A stretch of 6,703 nucleotides of DNA from Alphaproteobacteria bacterium. Its GTDB lineage: Bacteria > Pseudomonadota > Alphaproteobacteria > ATCC43930 > CGMCC-115725. The stretch is taken from NCBI GenBank assembly GCA_030039815.1, contig JASHUW010000464.1, positions 1 to 6,703 on the forward strand. Direction: 5' to 3'. Position 1 is the first letter of the stretch, and each line of letters opens with the position of its first letter. Shown here one piece after another: positions 1 to 6,647 of this stretch. The notes beneath the pieces were generated by a model. The model saw only the letters and a list, made by a program, of their open reading frames with translations, was not told the origin of the DNA and searched no databases. Position numbers and translations under genes: made by a program.

Positions 1-281
1 GTCTGTGGATTGAGGCCGAGCCCCGCCTCGCGGATCGCCTTGTCCACCGCCTTGACCAGGCCGCGATCCCATACATTGACCGTGATGAGGCGCGGCTCCG
101 GCACGTTGATGTTGGCGAGCTGGTTCAGCGGCATGTTGCTGCCGTAGGCATTGACCACCACGGGCTCCAGCAGGCTCGCCGAGGCGCGGCCGGTCCGGAG
201 CCCGCCGAACTCCTTGCGCAGCGCCTCGAGCGCGCCGTCCATGCGCCGCTGGATATCCTTCAACAATGCTTCGTCTGCCAT
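1..281 (-). CDS. frr: Ribosome recycling factor, N-terminal part (runs off the left edge)
   Basis: Ribosome recycling factor works with EF-G to split the post-termination ribosome and release mRNA and tRNA in the cytoplasm. Reading leftward from the ATG at 281-279, 93 codons are present (MADEALLKDIQRRMDGALEA...), ending in NPQ at the edge. The family usually has about 185 residues, so about half is missing, only because the window ends. The hallmark LRTGRAS is at residues 28-34, followed by LLEPVVVNAYGS, the PLNQLANI stretch and GLGLNP near residue 91, all in family order. Residues 1-30 begin the three-helix bundle and the rest belongs to the small beta domain. A Shine-Dalgarno-like AGGGAA (minus strand, 290-295) lies 8 bases before the ATG and supports this start. 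The gene follows pyrH after 47 bases with no visible terminator, so co-transcription with pyrH is likely. Identity is very secure. Confidence 0.97.
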   Translation of the reverse strand, partial: MADEALLKDIQRRMDGALEALRKEFGGLRTGRASASLLEPVVVNAYGSNMPLNQLANINVPEPRLITVNVWDRGLVKAVDKAIREAGLGLNPQ

Positions 282-328
282 GGCCTGCGTTCCCTGTGCT
301 TGCCCCCGGTTCGGTTTCTTGCCGATTG

Positions 329-1054
329 CTACTCGACATCCTCGACGATCGTAAAGCGGCCTTTGCCCTGCACCACATCGGCGAAGCCGCCGCTCTCGAA
401 GATCGAGAACACCAGGATGGGAATGCGGTTTTCGCGCGCCAGCGAGACCGCCGCCGCGTCCATGACCTGAAGATCGCGCGCCAGCACGTCGTGGTAACTC
501 AGCCGTTCGAAGCGCTTCGCCCCGGCGACGCGATGCGGGTCGGCATCATAGACGCCGTCGACCTTGGTCGCCTTGAGGAGCGCGTCGCAGCCCATCTCCG
601 AGGCGCGCAGCGCCGCCGCCGTATCGGTCGTGAAAAACGGGTTCCCGGTGCCGGCTCCGAAGATCACGACGCGGCCCTTTTCCAGGTGACGAATAGCGCG
701 GCGGCGGATATAGGGCTCGCAGACCGACTGCATCGAGATCGCCGACTGCACCCGGGTCGCAATGCCTTTCCCCTCCAGCGCGTTCTGCATCGCCAGCGAG
801 TTTATGACCGTCGCCAGCATCCCCATGTAGTCGGCTGAGGCGCGCTCCATACCGACCGCGGCCCCCTGGATGCCGCGGAAGATGTTGCCGCCGCCAATCA
901 CGACGCAGACCTCGACACCGAGTGCGTGAACCGATTTCACCTCGTCGGCGATGCGGCCGACGACAACAGGGTCGAGGCCGTAGTCGCGCTCGCCCATCAG
1001 CGCTTCACCGGAGATTTTCAGCAGCACACGGCGGTATTTGAGATCGGGTGGCAT
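329..1054 (-). CDS. pyrH: UMP kinase (uridylate kinase)
   Basis: UMP kinase phosphorylates UMP to UDP with ATP, a cytoplasmic step of pyrimidine nucleotide synthesis; the bacterial enzyme belongs to the amino acid kinase family and is a hexamer regulated by GTP and UTP. The 241-residue product matches the E. coli length. Visible motifs are KISGEAL (13-19, phosphate binding), GGGNIFRG (54-61), DYMGMLAT (75-82), GAGTGNPFFTTDTAAALRA (133-151, UMP site), KATKVDGVYDADP (161-173, ATP/base region) and MDAAAVSLA (198-206). The start is fixed by an in-frame TGA four codons upstream (minus strand, 1066-1064), which leaves ATG 1054-1052 as the first good start. The Shine-Dalgarno is poor: only an AGG three bases before the ATG, inside a small inverted repeat. 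The gene follows tsf after 104 bases and precedes frr by 47 bases, the common bacterial order. Nothing is missing or broken. Confidence 0.98.
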   Translation of the reverse strand: MPPDLKYRRVLLKISGEALMGERDYGLDPVVVGRIADEVKSVHALGVEVCVVIGGGNIFRGIQGAAVGMERASADYMGMLATVINSLAMQNALEGKGIATRVQSAISMQSVCEPYIRRRAIRHLEKGRVVIFGAGTGNPFFTTDTAAALRASEMGCDALLKATKVDGVYDADPHRVAGAKRFERLSYHDVLARDLQVMDAAAVSLARENRIPILVFSIFESGGFADVVQGKGRFTIVEDVE

Positions 1055-1158
1055 GAGCCTAGCTCATATGGCTTGGGCGCCCGTCTCGCGAGCCCACACA
1101 AGATACACGAAAGATGGCCATCCGCACCGGCTTTTGGCGGCCGACGCGGCGCTCTGGC

Positions 1159-2085
1159 TCAGTGGCCGAGTTGCGCGGCGACCTCCGCCGCGAGGTCGGT
1201 GGTGGGCTTGTCGATCCCTTCACCCAGTGAGAAGCGGACGAAGGCCGCTATTCTGATCGGCATTCCGGCGGATTTCGCGACCGCCTCGACCACCTTGCCG
1301 ACCCGGTTTTCGCCATCGATCACATAGACCTGATCGAGCAGCACCGCTTCCTCATAGAATTTGCGCAGCCGCCCCTCGACCATCTTTTCGACAATGTCGG
1401 ACGATTTGCCGGTCGCGCCGGCCTGTTCGCGCAGCACCGCGCGCTCGCGGTCGAGCGCCGCCGCCGGCACCGAGGCCTGGTCGAGATATTGCGGGTTCGC
1501 GGCGGCGACATGCATCGCCAGCTGCCGGCCGAGCGGCGCCAGCACATCCTCGCCCGCCGCCGATTCGAGCGCGACCAGCACGCCGATCTTGCCGAGACCC
1601 GGCGATACGGCATTGTGCACGTACGAGGCAACATAGCCCTGCCCGACCGCCAGACGCGCGACCCGGCGCAGCACCATATTCTCCCCGATGCGGCCGATCA
1701 GATCGGTCAGCTCGCCCTCGACGGTCTTGCCGTTGCCGGCGAACGACGCTCCTTTCAATGCCTCGACATCGCGCTCCGCCGCGACCGCGAGCTGCGCGAC
1801 CCGACGCACGAAGTCCTGGAACAGCTCGTTGCGGGCGACAAAGTCGGTCTCGGAATTGACCTCGACGACCGCGCCGGCCTGGTTCGCCGTCGCGACGCCG
1901 ATAAGTCCTTCGGCCGCCACACGCCCGGCCTTTTTTGCCGCCGCGGCGAGGCCCTTCTTGCGCAGCCAATCGACCGCGGCTTCGACGTCGCCATCGGTAT
2001 CGCCGAGCGCGCGCTTGCAATCCATCATTCCGGCGCCGGTCTTGTCACGCAACTCCTTGACCAGCGCGGCAGTGATCTCCGCCAT
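1159..2085 (-). CDS. tsf: Translation elongation factor Ts
   Basis: EF-Ts is the guanine nucleotide exchange factor that releases GDP from EF-Tu during elongation. The 308-residue product, slightly longer than the E. coli protein (283), aligns along its whole length. The N-terminal UBA-like domain has LVKELRDKTGAGMMDCKRAL (8-27). The signature TDFVARN is at 80-86, and its Asp81 and Phe82 match the E. coli pair that inserts near the EF-Tu magnesium site. RIGENMVLRRVA (132-143), AMHVAAANP (190-198), a coiled-coil segment with KMVEGRLRKF (234-243), and RFSLGEGIDK (284-293) near the C terminus follow in order. The start ATG has an AAAGGA (minus strand, 2093-2098) 7 bases upstream, the same strong site and spacing as rpsB. 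Only 30 bases separate it from rpsB, which fits the usual rpsB-tsf operon and shared control. The product is complete and ordinary. Confidence 0.99.
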   Translation of the reverse strand: MAEITAALVKELRDKTGAGMMDCKRALGDTDGDVEAAVDWLRKKGLAAAAKKAGRVAAEGLIGVATANQAGAVVEVNSETDFVARNELFQDFVRRVAQLAVAAERDVEALKGASFAGNGKTVEGELTDLIGRIGENMVLRRVARLAVGQGYVASYVHNAVSPGLGKIGVLVALESAAGEDVLAPLGRQLAMHVAAANPQYLDQASVPAAALDRERAVLREQAGATGKSSDIVEKMVEGRLRKFYEEAVLLDQVYVIDGENRVGKVVEAVAKSAGMPIRIAAFVRFSLGEGIDKPTTDLAAEVAAQLGH

Positions 2086-2115
2086 CGCGATATCCTTTCG
2101 TTCCGGCAGCGCTCG

Positions 2116-2961
2116 TTAAGCGCTCGCCTCTTCGCCTTCGGCCTCTTCCGAACCCAGCGCCTCGTCCATCGACGGCATCGGCTCGCCGTCGAGCGGCTCG
2201 TCCTCGTCGGCGCCGTTGGCGGCCAATTGGTTGACCTCCTCGCGCGCGCCGATGTCGATCCCCGAGGCGGCAAGCTCGGCCTGCAGCCCGTCGAGCACCG
2301 CGCCCGAGAACAGATCGCAGTAAAGATGAATGGCGCGCATGGCATCATCGTTACCGGGGATGGGATAGGCAATCCCATCCGGCGACGAGTTCGAATCCAG
2401 GATCGCGACCACTGGGATGCGCAATGTGTTCGCCTCCGCCACCGCAATCGCTTCCTTGTTCGTGTCGATGACGACGATGATGTCGGGTAGCCCGCCCATA
2501 TCCTTGATGCCGCCGAGCGCCCGGTCGAGCTTGTCGTGGTCGCGCGTCAGTTCGAGCAGCTCGCGCTTGGTGAGGCCGGTATTCTCTTGCGCGACCCGCT
2601 CCTCGACTTCGCGCAGCCGCTTAATCGATTGCGATATTGTTTTGAAATTGGTCAACATGCCGCCAAGCCAGCGGTAGTTGACGTAATACTGCCCGCAGCG
2701 CTTGGCGGCCTCGGCAATCGCTTCCTGTGCCTGGCGCTTGGTGCCGACCAGCAGCACGCGACCGCCGCCGGCGACGACGTCACGCACCGCCTCCAGTCCC
2801 TGCCGCAACAGCGGCACGGTCTGTTCGAGGTCGATGATGTGGATGCCGTTACGGACGCCGAAGATGTAAGGCGCCATCTTCGGGTTCCAGCGCCGCGTAT
2901 GGTGGCCGAAATGAACGCCAGCCTCCAACAGGCTGCGCATCGAGTACTCGGGTAGAGCCAT
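2116..2961 (-). CDS. rpsB: 30S ribosomal protein S2, with acidic C-terminal tail
   Basis: S2 is a late-assembling protein of the small ribosomal subunit that sits between head and body and is needed for S1 binding. The 281-residue product carries MRSLLEAGVHFGHHTRRWNPKM (8-29), YIFGVRNGIHIIDL (32-45), LVGTKRQAQ (71-79), the YVNYRWLGGMLTNFKTI stretch (93-109), GGLPDIIVVID (156-166) and SSPDGIAYPIPGNDDA (192-207). E. coli S2 has 241 residues; here residues about 251-281 form an extra tail with 13 Asp/Glu and no Lys/Arg. Longer S2 tails are known in alphaproteobacteria. A start three codons earlier (TTG at 2967-2965) is open, but the AAGGA lies only one base from it and 7 bases from the ATG at 2961, and homologues begin MALP, so the ATG is chosen. 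It is followed after 30 bases by tsf; in E. coli S2 represses its own rpsB-tsf message. Confidence 0.98.
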   Translation of the reverse strand: MALPEYSMRSLLEAGVHFGHHTRRWNPKMAPYIFGVRNGIHIIDLEQTVPLLRQGLEAVRDVVAGGGRVLLVGTKRQAQEAIAEAAKRCGQYYVNYRWLGGMLTNFKTISQSIKRLREVEERVAQENTGLTKRELLELTRDHDKLDRALGGIKDMGGLPDIIVVIDTNKEAIAVAEANTLRIPVVAILDSNSSPDGIAYPIPGNDDAMRAIHLYCDLFSGAVLDGLQAELAASGIDIGAREEVNQLAANGADEDEPLDGEPMPSMDEALGSEEAEGEEASA

Positions 2962-2968
2962 CGTCAAA

Positions 2969-2973
2969 TCCTT
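2969..2973 (-). promoter_or_regulatory. Ribosome binding site that decides the rpsB start
   Basis: On the minus strand the sequence reads AAAAGGATTTGACGATG. The AAGGA core is 7 bases before the ATG at 2961-2959 but only 1 base before the in-frame TTG at 2967-2965. The spacing therefore supports the ATG and a protein beginning MALPEYSM. The rest of the A-run (2974-2975) strengthens the site. The same AAAGGA with a 7-base spacer precedes tsf. Confidence 0.85.
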
Positions 2974-3023
2974 TTCCGGTTCAGCCGCCGCAGGAGTAAC
3001 CAGCTCGCTGGCACCGGAGCGAA

Positions 3024-3040
3024 CGCCGTCACCGACGGCG
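3024..3040 (-). promoter_or_regulatory. Strong hairpin in the dnaE-rpsB gap, candidate rpsB leader element
   Basis: A perfect 7-bp GC-rich stem (CGCCGTC / GACGGCG) closes a 3-base loop, GGT on the minus strand. It lies 62 bases upstream of the rpsB ATG. The 3' arm is followed on the minus strand by TTCGCTCC, with no run of T, so it does not look like an intrinsic terminator for dnaE. A weaker second stem, CCAG/CTGG with a CGAG loop, lies closer to the gene at 3000-3011. Together they give the 146-base gap a structured character. In enterobacteria S2 represses its own operon through a structured 5' leader; whether this is the equivalent is inference. The fold is seen directly, the function is not. 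Confidence 0.5.
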
Positions 3041-3071
3041 CCGCGATCCTGCGTGAGGTTTCGCGGGCGCT

Positions 3072-3100
3072 TACGTAAGGGCTGCCGGCGGTTTTGGCAA
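3072..3100 (-). promoter_or_regulatory. Possible promoter for rpsB-tsf
   Basis: On the minus strand TTGCCA (3100-3095) matches five of six bases of the -35 consensus TTGACA. After exactly 17 bases comes TACGTA (3077-3072), a poor -10 match that sits inside the palindrome TTACGTAA (3071-3078). It is placed just after the dnaE stop and would give a leader of roughly 100 bases containing the 3024-3040 hairpin. The good spacing and location support it, while the weak -10 argues against. No other candidate in the gap looked better by eye. Confidence 0.3.
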
Positions 3101-3107
3101 GCGGCCG

Positions 3108-6100
3108 TTAGATATCGTGCACATCGATGATGCCGGGGAGCGACTTGACGGCGGCGCGGATGCGCGGGTCGACGCGGAAGCCGCCGGGGAGCGCAATCTC
3201 GACCTCGCTCGACGGTAGGTCGAGCACCACGGAGATGCGGCCGCGACCGCCGACCGCCTCGCGCTGGAACAGGCCCTTCAGCCGCGCCAGGGCTTCCTCG
3301 GCGCCGACGAACACCTTGAGCCCCGCGGCGGCTTGGGCGACCACATTATCGAGCGGCTCGATGCGCTGCGCGGTCAGCCGCAGGCTCTGCTCTTCGCTGC
3401 GCACATCGACGGTAACGATCAGCGGCTGACTGCCGTCGAGCAGCTCGCGTGACGGCCCGAGCACGTCCGAGAACACGGTGATCTCGAACACGCCGCTCAT
3501 GTCGGAGAGCTGCACGAATGCGAAGCGGTTGCCGCGCGCCGAGGTGCGCTCCTTCTTGCCGACAACGATCCCAGCCAGCCGGAAACGGGTCGAGCTGCGC
3601 GCAGCCAGCGCCGCCGGAAGATCGACGAAGCTCAAGATCCCGGCGCGCTCCAGGCTCTTGCCGTACGGGTCGAGGGGGTGAGCCGACAGGTAGAAGCCGA
3701 TCGCGTCGAATTCGTGCTGCAGCTTCTCGACCGCCGGCCAGTCCGCGACCACCGGCAGTTTCGGCCGCTCGGCGAAGCCGCCGTCGAAACCGCCGAACAA
3801 GCTCTCCTGCTTGCTGGTGCGCTCCTCGGCGGCGAGGCTTGCCTGACGCAGCAACAGCTCGATCGCCCCCAACGATTGCGCTCGGTTGGGGTTGAGCGAG
3901 GCAAACGCGCCGGCCTTGACCAGGCTTTCGAACTGCCGCCGGTTGAAGCTCCTTGCGTCAAGCCGCTGGGCGAAATCGAAAAGGTCCTTGAACGGCCCGT
4001 TCACCCGCCGCTCGGCGACGAGATCGCCCATCGCCTGAGCGCCGACCCCCTTGACTGCCGCGAGCGCATAGCGGATGGCCGCCGCGCCCGTCTTGGGATC
4101 GGTCTCGACCGCGAACTCCACTTCCGAGCGGTTGATATCGGGTGCCAACAGCGCGATGCCGAGCCGGCCCAATTCGGCGCGGAACTGGTTCAGCTTGTCG
4201 GTATTGCCCATATCGAGCGTCATCGACGCGGCCAGGAATTCGACCGGGTAATTCGCCTTGAGATACGCGGTCTGATAGGCGACCAGCGCATAAGCTGCGG
4301 CGTGCGATTTGTTGAAGCCGTAGCCGGCGAACTTGGCCATCTGATCGAAGATCAGCTCGGCGCGCCGCTTGTCGACCCCGCGCTCGGTGGCGCCTTTGAC
4401 GAACAGCTCCTGCTGGGCGTCCATCTCAGCCTTGATCTTCTTGCCCATCGCGCGGCGCAACAGGTCTGCGCCGCCCAGCGTATAGCCGGCCAGCACCTGG
4501 GCGATCTGCATGACCTGCTCCTGGTAGATCATGATGCCGTGGGTCTCCTTGAGGATCCCCTCGAGCTTCGGGTGCAGGTAATCGGGCTGTTCCTGGCCGT
4601 GCTTGACAGAGATGTAGCGCGGGATGTTCTCCATCGGCCCCGGCCGATAGAGCGAGACAACCGCGATGATGTCCTCAAACCGGTCAGGCCGCAGCTTCTT
4701 GAGCATGTCGCGCACGCCCGCGCCTTCGACCTGGAACACCCCCACCGTGTCGGCGCGGGTCAGGAGATCGAAGGTCTTCGGGTCGTCGAGGGGCAGGTTG
4801 GACAGATCGAGATCGACGCCGCGCGCCGCCAGGAGCTCGGTGCAGCGGGCCAGCACGGTCAAAGTCTTGAGACCGAGGAAGTCGAATTTGACGAGGCCGG
4901 CCGGTTCGACCCATTTCATGTTGAACTGGGTCGCCGGCATGTCCGAACGCGGGTCGCGGTAGAGCGGCACCAGCTCCGCCAAGGGCCGGTCGCCGATCAC
5001 CACCCCGGCGGCATGGGTCGAGGCATGGCGGTAAAGGCCTTCGAGCTTCAGCGCGATGCGCATCAGCCGCGCGATCGTTTCGTCGCTGTCGCGCATCTGC
5101 TGCAGTACCGGCTCGGCGGCGATCGCCTTGTCTAGAGTGATCGGGTTGGCCGGGTTGTTCGGCACGAGCTTGCAGATTTTGTCGACATAGCCGTACGGGA
5201 TGCCGAGCACGCGCCCAACATCGCGCAGCACCGCACGCGCCTGCAGCTTGCCGAAGGTGATGATCTGCGCGACTCGGTCGCGGCCGTATTTCTCCTGGAC
5301 GTAGCGGATCACCTCATCGCGCCGGTCCTGGCAGAAATCGATGTCGAAATCGGGCATCGATACCCGTTCGGGATTGAGGAACCGCTCGAACAGCAGGCTG
5401 AAGCGCAAGGGATCGAGATCGGTGATGGTGAGCGCCCAGGCGACCACCGAGCCGGCGCCGGAGCCGCGCCCCGGCCCGACGGGGATGCCCTGCCGCTTGG
5501 CCCATTGGATGAAGTCCGCGACGATCAGGAAGTACCCGGCAAAACCCATCTGGATGATCGTGCCGAGCTCGAATTCGAGCCGCTCGCGGTAGGGACTCGC
5601 GCTCTCGCCGTCGTAGCCGAGCGCGGCGAGCCGCGCGGCAAGCCCCACCTCCGCCGCCTGGCGCAACGCCCCCGCCTCGTCCATGCCCTCGGGCATCGGA
5701 AAGGCCGGCAGGATCGGCGCCTGCATTCGCGGCATGAATGCGCAGCGCTGAGCGATGACCAGCGTGTTGTCACAGGCCTCCGGCAGGTCGGCGAACAGCG
5801 TCCGCATCTCCGCCGCGGAGCGGAAATAATGGTCGGGCGTCAGCCGCGCCCGGTCGTCGTCATCGACGACTTTGCCCTGTGCGATGCACAACAGCGCGTC
5901 ATGCGCCTCGTAATAGTCGCGGTCGGGAAAATAGGCGTCGTTGGTCGCGATCAGTGGCAAATCGTGCTTATAGGCAAGATCGACAAAGCCATTCTCGGTG
6001 CGCGCTTCCTCGGGCATGCCGTGGCGGCTGAGCTCGATATAGAGCCGACCCGGGAACGCGTGCTTGAGCTCGTCGAGCAGCACGTCCGCTGCGTCATCCT

Positions 6101-6557
6101 GTCCATCGGCGATGAGCCGGCCGAGTGGCCCCTTGGCCCCGCCGGTCAGGCACAGGAGGCCTTCGCTGTTGGCCAAAAGGTCGGGGAGCGTGACGGCCGG
6201 CTCCACCCCCGCATCACTGTCGAGGAACGAGCGAGTGACCAGCGCCAGCAAATTGCGGTAGCCCACCTCGCTCTGCACAAGCACGATGATGCGTTCGAGG
6301 TCACGCTGACCGAGCTGCCGCTCCTTGGCCTCGTGCGCGACCAGCGCGATCTCGCAACCGATGATCGGCTGTATTCCCTCGCCGGCGCAGGCGGTCGCGA
6401 ATTCCAGCGCGCCAAACAGATTGCCGCTGTCGGTGATCGCGACCGCCGGCATGCTGTTCTTTTTGCAGAGCCCGACCAGCTCCTTGATCTTGATCGCCCC
6501 CGCTGACAGCGAATAGGCGGTGTGGACGCGAAGATGGATGAAGTCGGCGAGCGGCAT
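3108..6557 (-). CDS. dnaE: DNA polymerase III alpha subunit (replicative polymerase)
   Basis: This is the catalytic subunit of the chromosomal replicase, acting with the DnaQ proofreader and the beta clamp. The 1149-residue product is close to E. coli DnaE (1160). The N-terminal PHP domain begins FIHLRVHTAYS (residues 6-16). The polymerase core has PVGPGRGSGAGS (359-370), PDFDIDF (402-408; catalytic aspartates by homology 405 and 407) and VKFDFLGL (556-563; third aspartate 559), then YRPGPMENIP, YQEQVMQIAQVLAGYTLGGAD and GYGFNKSHAAAYA. A helix-hairpin-helix region (RYALAAVKGVG, 829-839), a clamp-binding QESLF (917-921) and an OB fold (about 993-1033) follow. An in-frame ATG 13 codons earlier (6596-6594) would give 1162 residues, but homologues begin with a few residues before DFIHLRVH, the earlier ATG lacks a Shine-Dalgarno, and a weak GAGAG lies 4 bases before this one. 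The extra codons also show no family similarity. rpsB follows after 146 bases. Confidence 0.97.
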   Translation of the reverse strand: MPLADFIHLRVHTAYSLSAGAIKIKELVGLCKKNSMPAVAITDSGNLFGALEFATACAGEGIQPIIGCEIALVAHEAKERQLGQRDLERIIVLVQSEVGYRNLLALVTRSFLDSDAGVEPAVTLPDLLANSEGLLCLTGGAKGPLGRLIADGQDDAADVLLDELKHAFPGRLYIELSRHGMPEEARTENGFVDLAYKHDLPLIATNDAYFPDRDYYEAHDALLCIAQGKVVDDDDRARLTPDHYFRSAAEMRTLFADLPEACDNTLVIAQRCAFMPRMQAPILPAFPMPEGMDEAGALRQAAEVGLAARLAALGYDGESASPYRERLEFELGTIIQMGFAGYFLIVADFIQWAKRQGIPVGPGRGSGAGSVVAWALTITDLDPLRFSLLFERFLNPERVSMPDFDIDFCQDRRDEVIRYVQEKYGRDRVAQIITFGKLQARAVLRDVGRVLGIPYGYVDKICKLVPNNPANPITLDKAIAAEPVLQQMRDSDETIARLMRIALKLEGLYRHASTHAAGVVIGDRPLAELVPLYRDPRSDMPATQFNMKWVEPAGLVKFDFLGLKTLTVLARCTELLAARGVDLDLSNLPLDDPKTFDLLTRADTVGVFQVEGAGVRDMLKKLRPDRFEDIIAVVSLYRPGPMENIPRYISVKHGQEQPDYLHPKLEGILKETHGIMIYQEQVMQIAQVLAGYTLGGADLLRRAMGKKIKAEMDAQQELFVKGATERGVDKRRAELIFDQMAKFAGYGFNKSHAAAYALVAYQTAYLKANYPVEFLAASMTLDMGNTDKLNQFRAELGRLGIALLAPDINRSEVEFAVETDPKTGAAAIRYALAAVKGVGAQAMGDLVAERRVNGPFKDLFDFAQRLDARSFNRRQFESLVKAGAFASLNPNRAQSLGAIELLLRQASLAAEERTSKQESLFGGFDGGFAERPKLPVVADWPAVEKLQHEFDAIGFYLSAHPLDPYGKSLERAGILSFVDLPAALAARSSTRFRLAGIVVGKKERTSARGNRFAFVQLSDMSGVFEITVFSDVLGPSRELLDGSQPLIVTVDVRSEEQSLRLTAQRIEPLDNVVAQAAAGLKVFVGAEEALARLKGLFQREAVGGRGRISVVLDLPSSEVEIALPGGFRVDPRIRAAVKSLPGIIDVHDI

Positions 6558-6602
6558 CGGGCTCTCGTTATTTAAGGCGCGTCCCCAGCATTGCATGCCG
6601 CC

Positions 6603-6624
6603 GCGGCGAAATCAGCTTCGCCGC
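6603..6624. repeat. Perfect 8-bp inverted repeat upstream of dnaE
   Basis: GCGGCGAA (6603-6610) and TTCGCCGC (6617-6624) are exact reverse complements around a 6-base centre, ATCAGC. It lies 45 bases upstream of the chosen dnaE start. Neither strand has a run of T after the 3' arm, so it is not a typical intrinsic terminator. It could be a protein-binding site, an RNA hairpin in the dnaE leader, or chance in GC-rich DNA. Confidence 0.6.
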
Positions 6625-6647
6625 ACCGCCTCAGCAAATCCGCTGGC

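Noticed and set aside
266..838. Plus-strand open frame of 190 codons
   Set aside because: It is antisense to pyrH and the start of frr, and its composition is that of a reverse-complement shadow.
1489..2490. Plus-strand open frame of 333 codons across tsf and rpsB
   Set aside because: It is antisense to two well-supported genes and crosses their intergenic gap, with no recognisable motif and a shadow-like composition.
2962..2967. rpsB start at the TTG two codons before the chosen ATG
   Set aside because: The AAGGA would be only one base from the TTG, too close for initiation. The ATG has a 7-base spacer and gives the usual MALP beginning.
3024..3040. Intrinsic terminator of dnaE
   Set aside because: The stem is strong but no T-run follows on the minus strand, and it lies about 70 bases past the stop, so a leader element is as likely.
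3678..5135. Long plus-strand open frame of 485 codons
   Set aside because: It is fully antisense to dnaE, whose frame carries all the expected motifs. The translation is rich in Arg, Gln, Asp and His with no recognisable domain, typical of a shadow frame in GC-rich DNA.
5505..6506. Plus-strand open frame of 333 codons
   Set aside because: It is antisense to the N-terminal half of dnaE and its codon phase mirrors that gene. No motif seen.
6558..6596. Longer dnaE with the ATG at 6596-6594
   Set aside because: The 13 extra residues (MQCWGRALNNESP) show no family similarity and there is no Shine-Dalgarno before that ATG. The internal ATG gives the usual distance to HLRVH.
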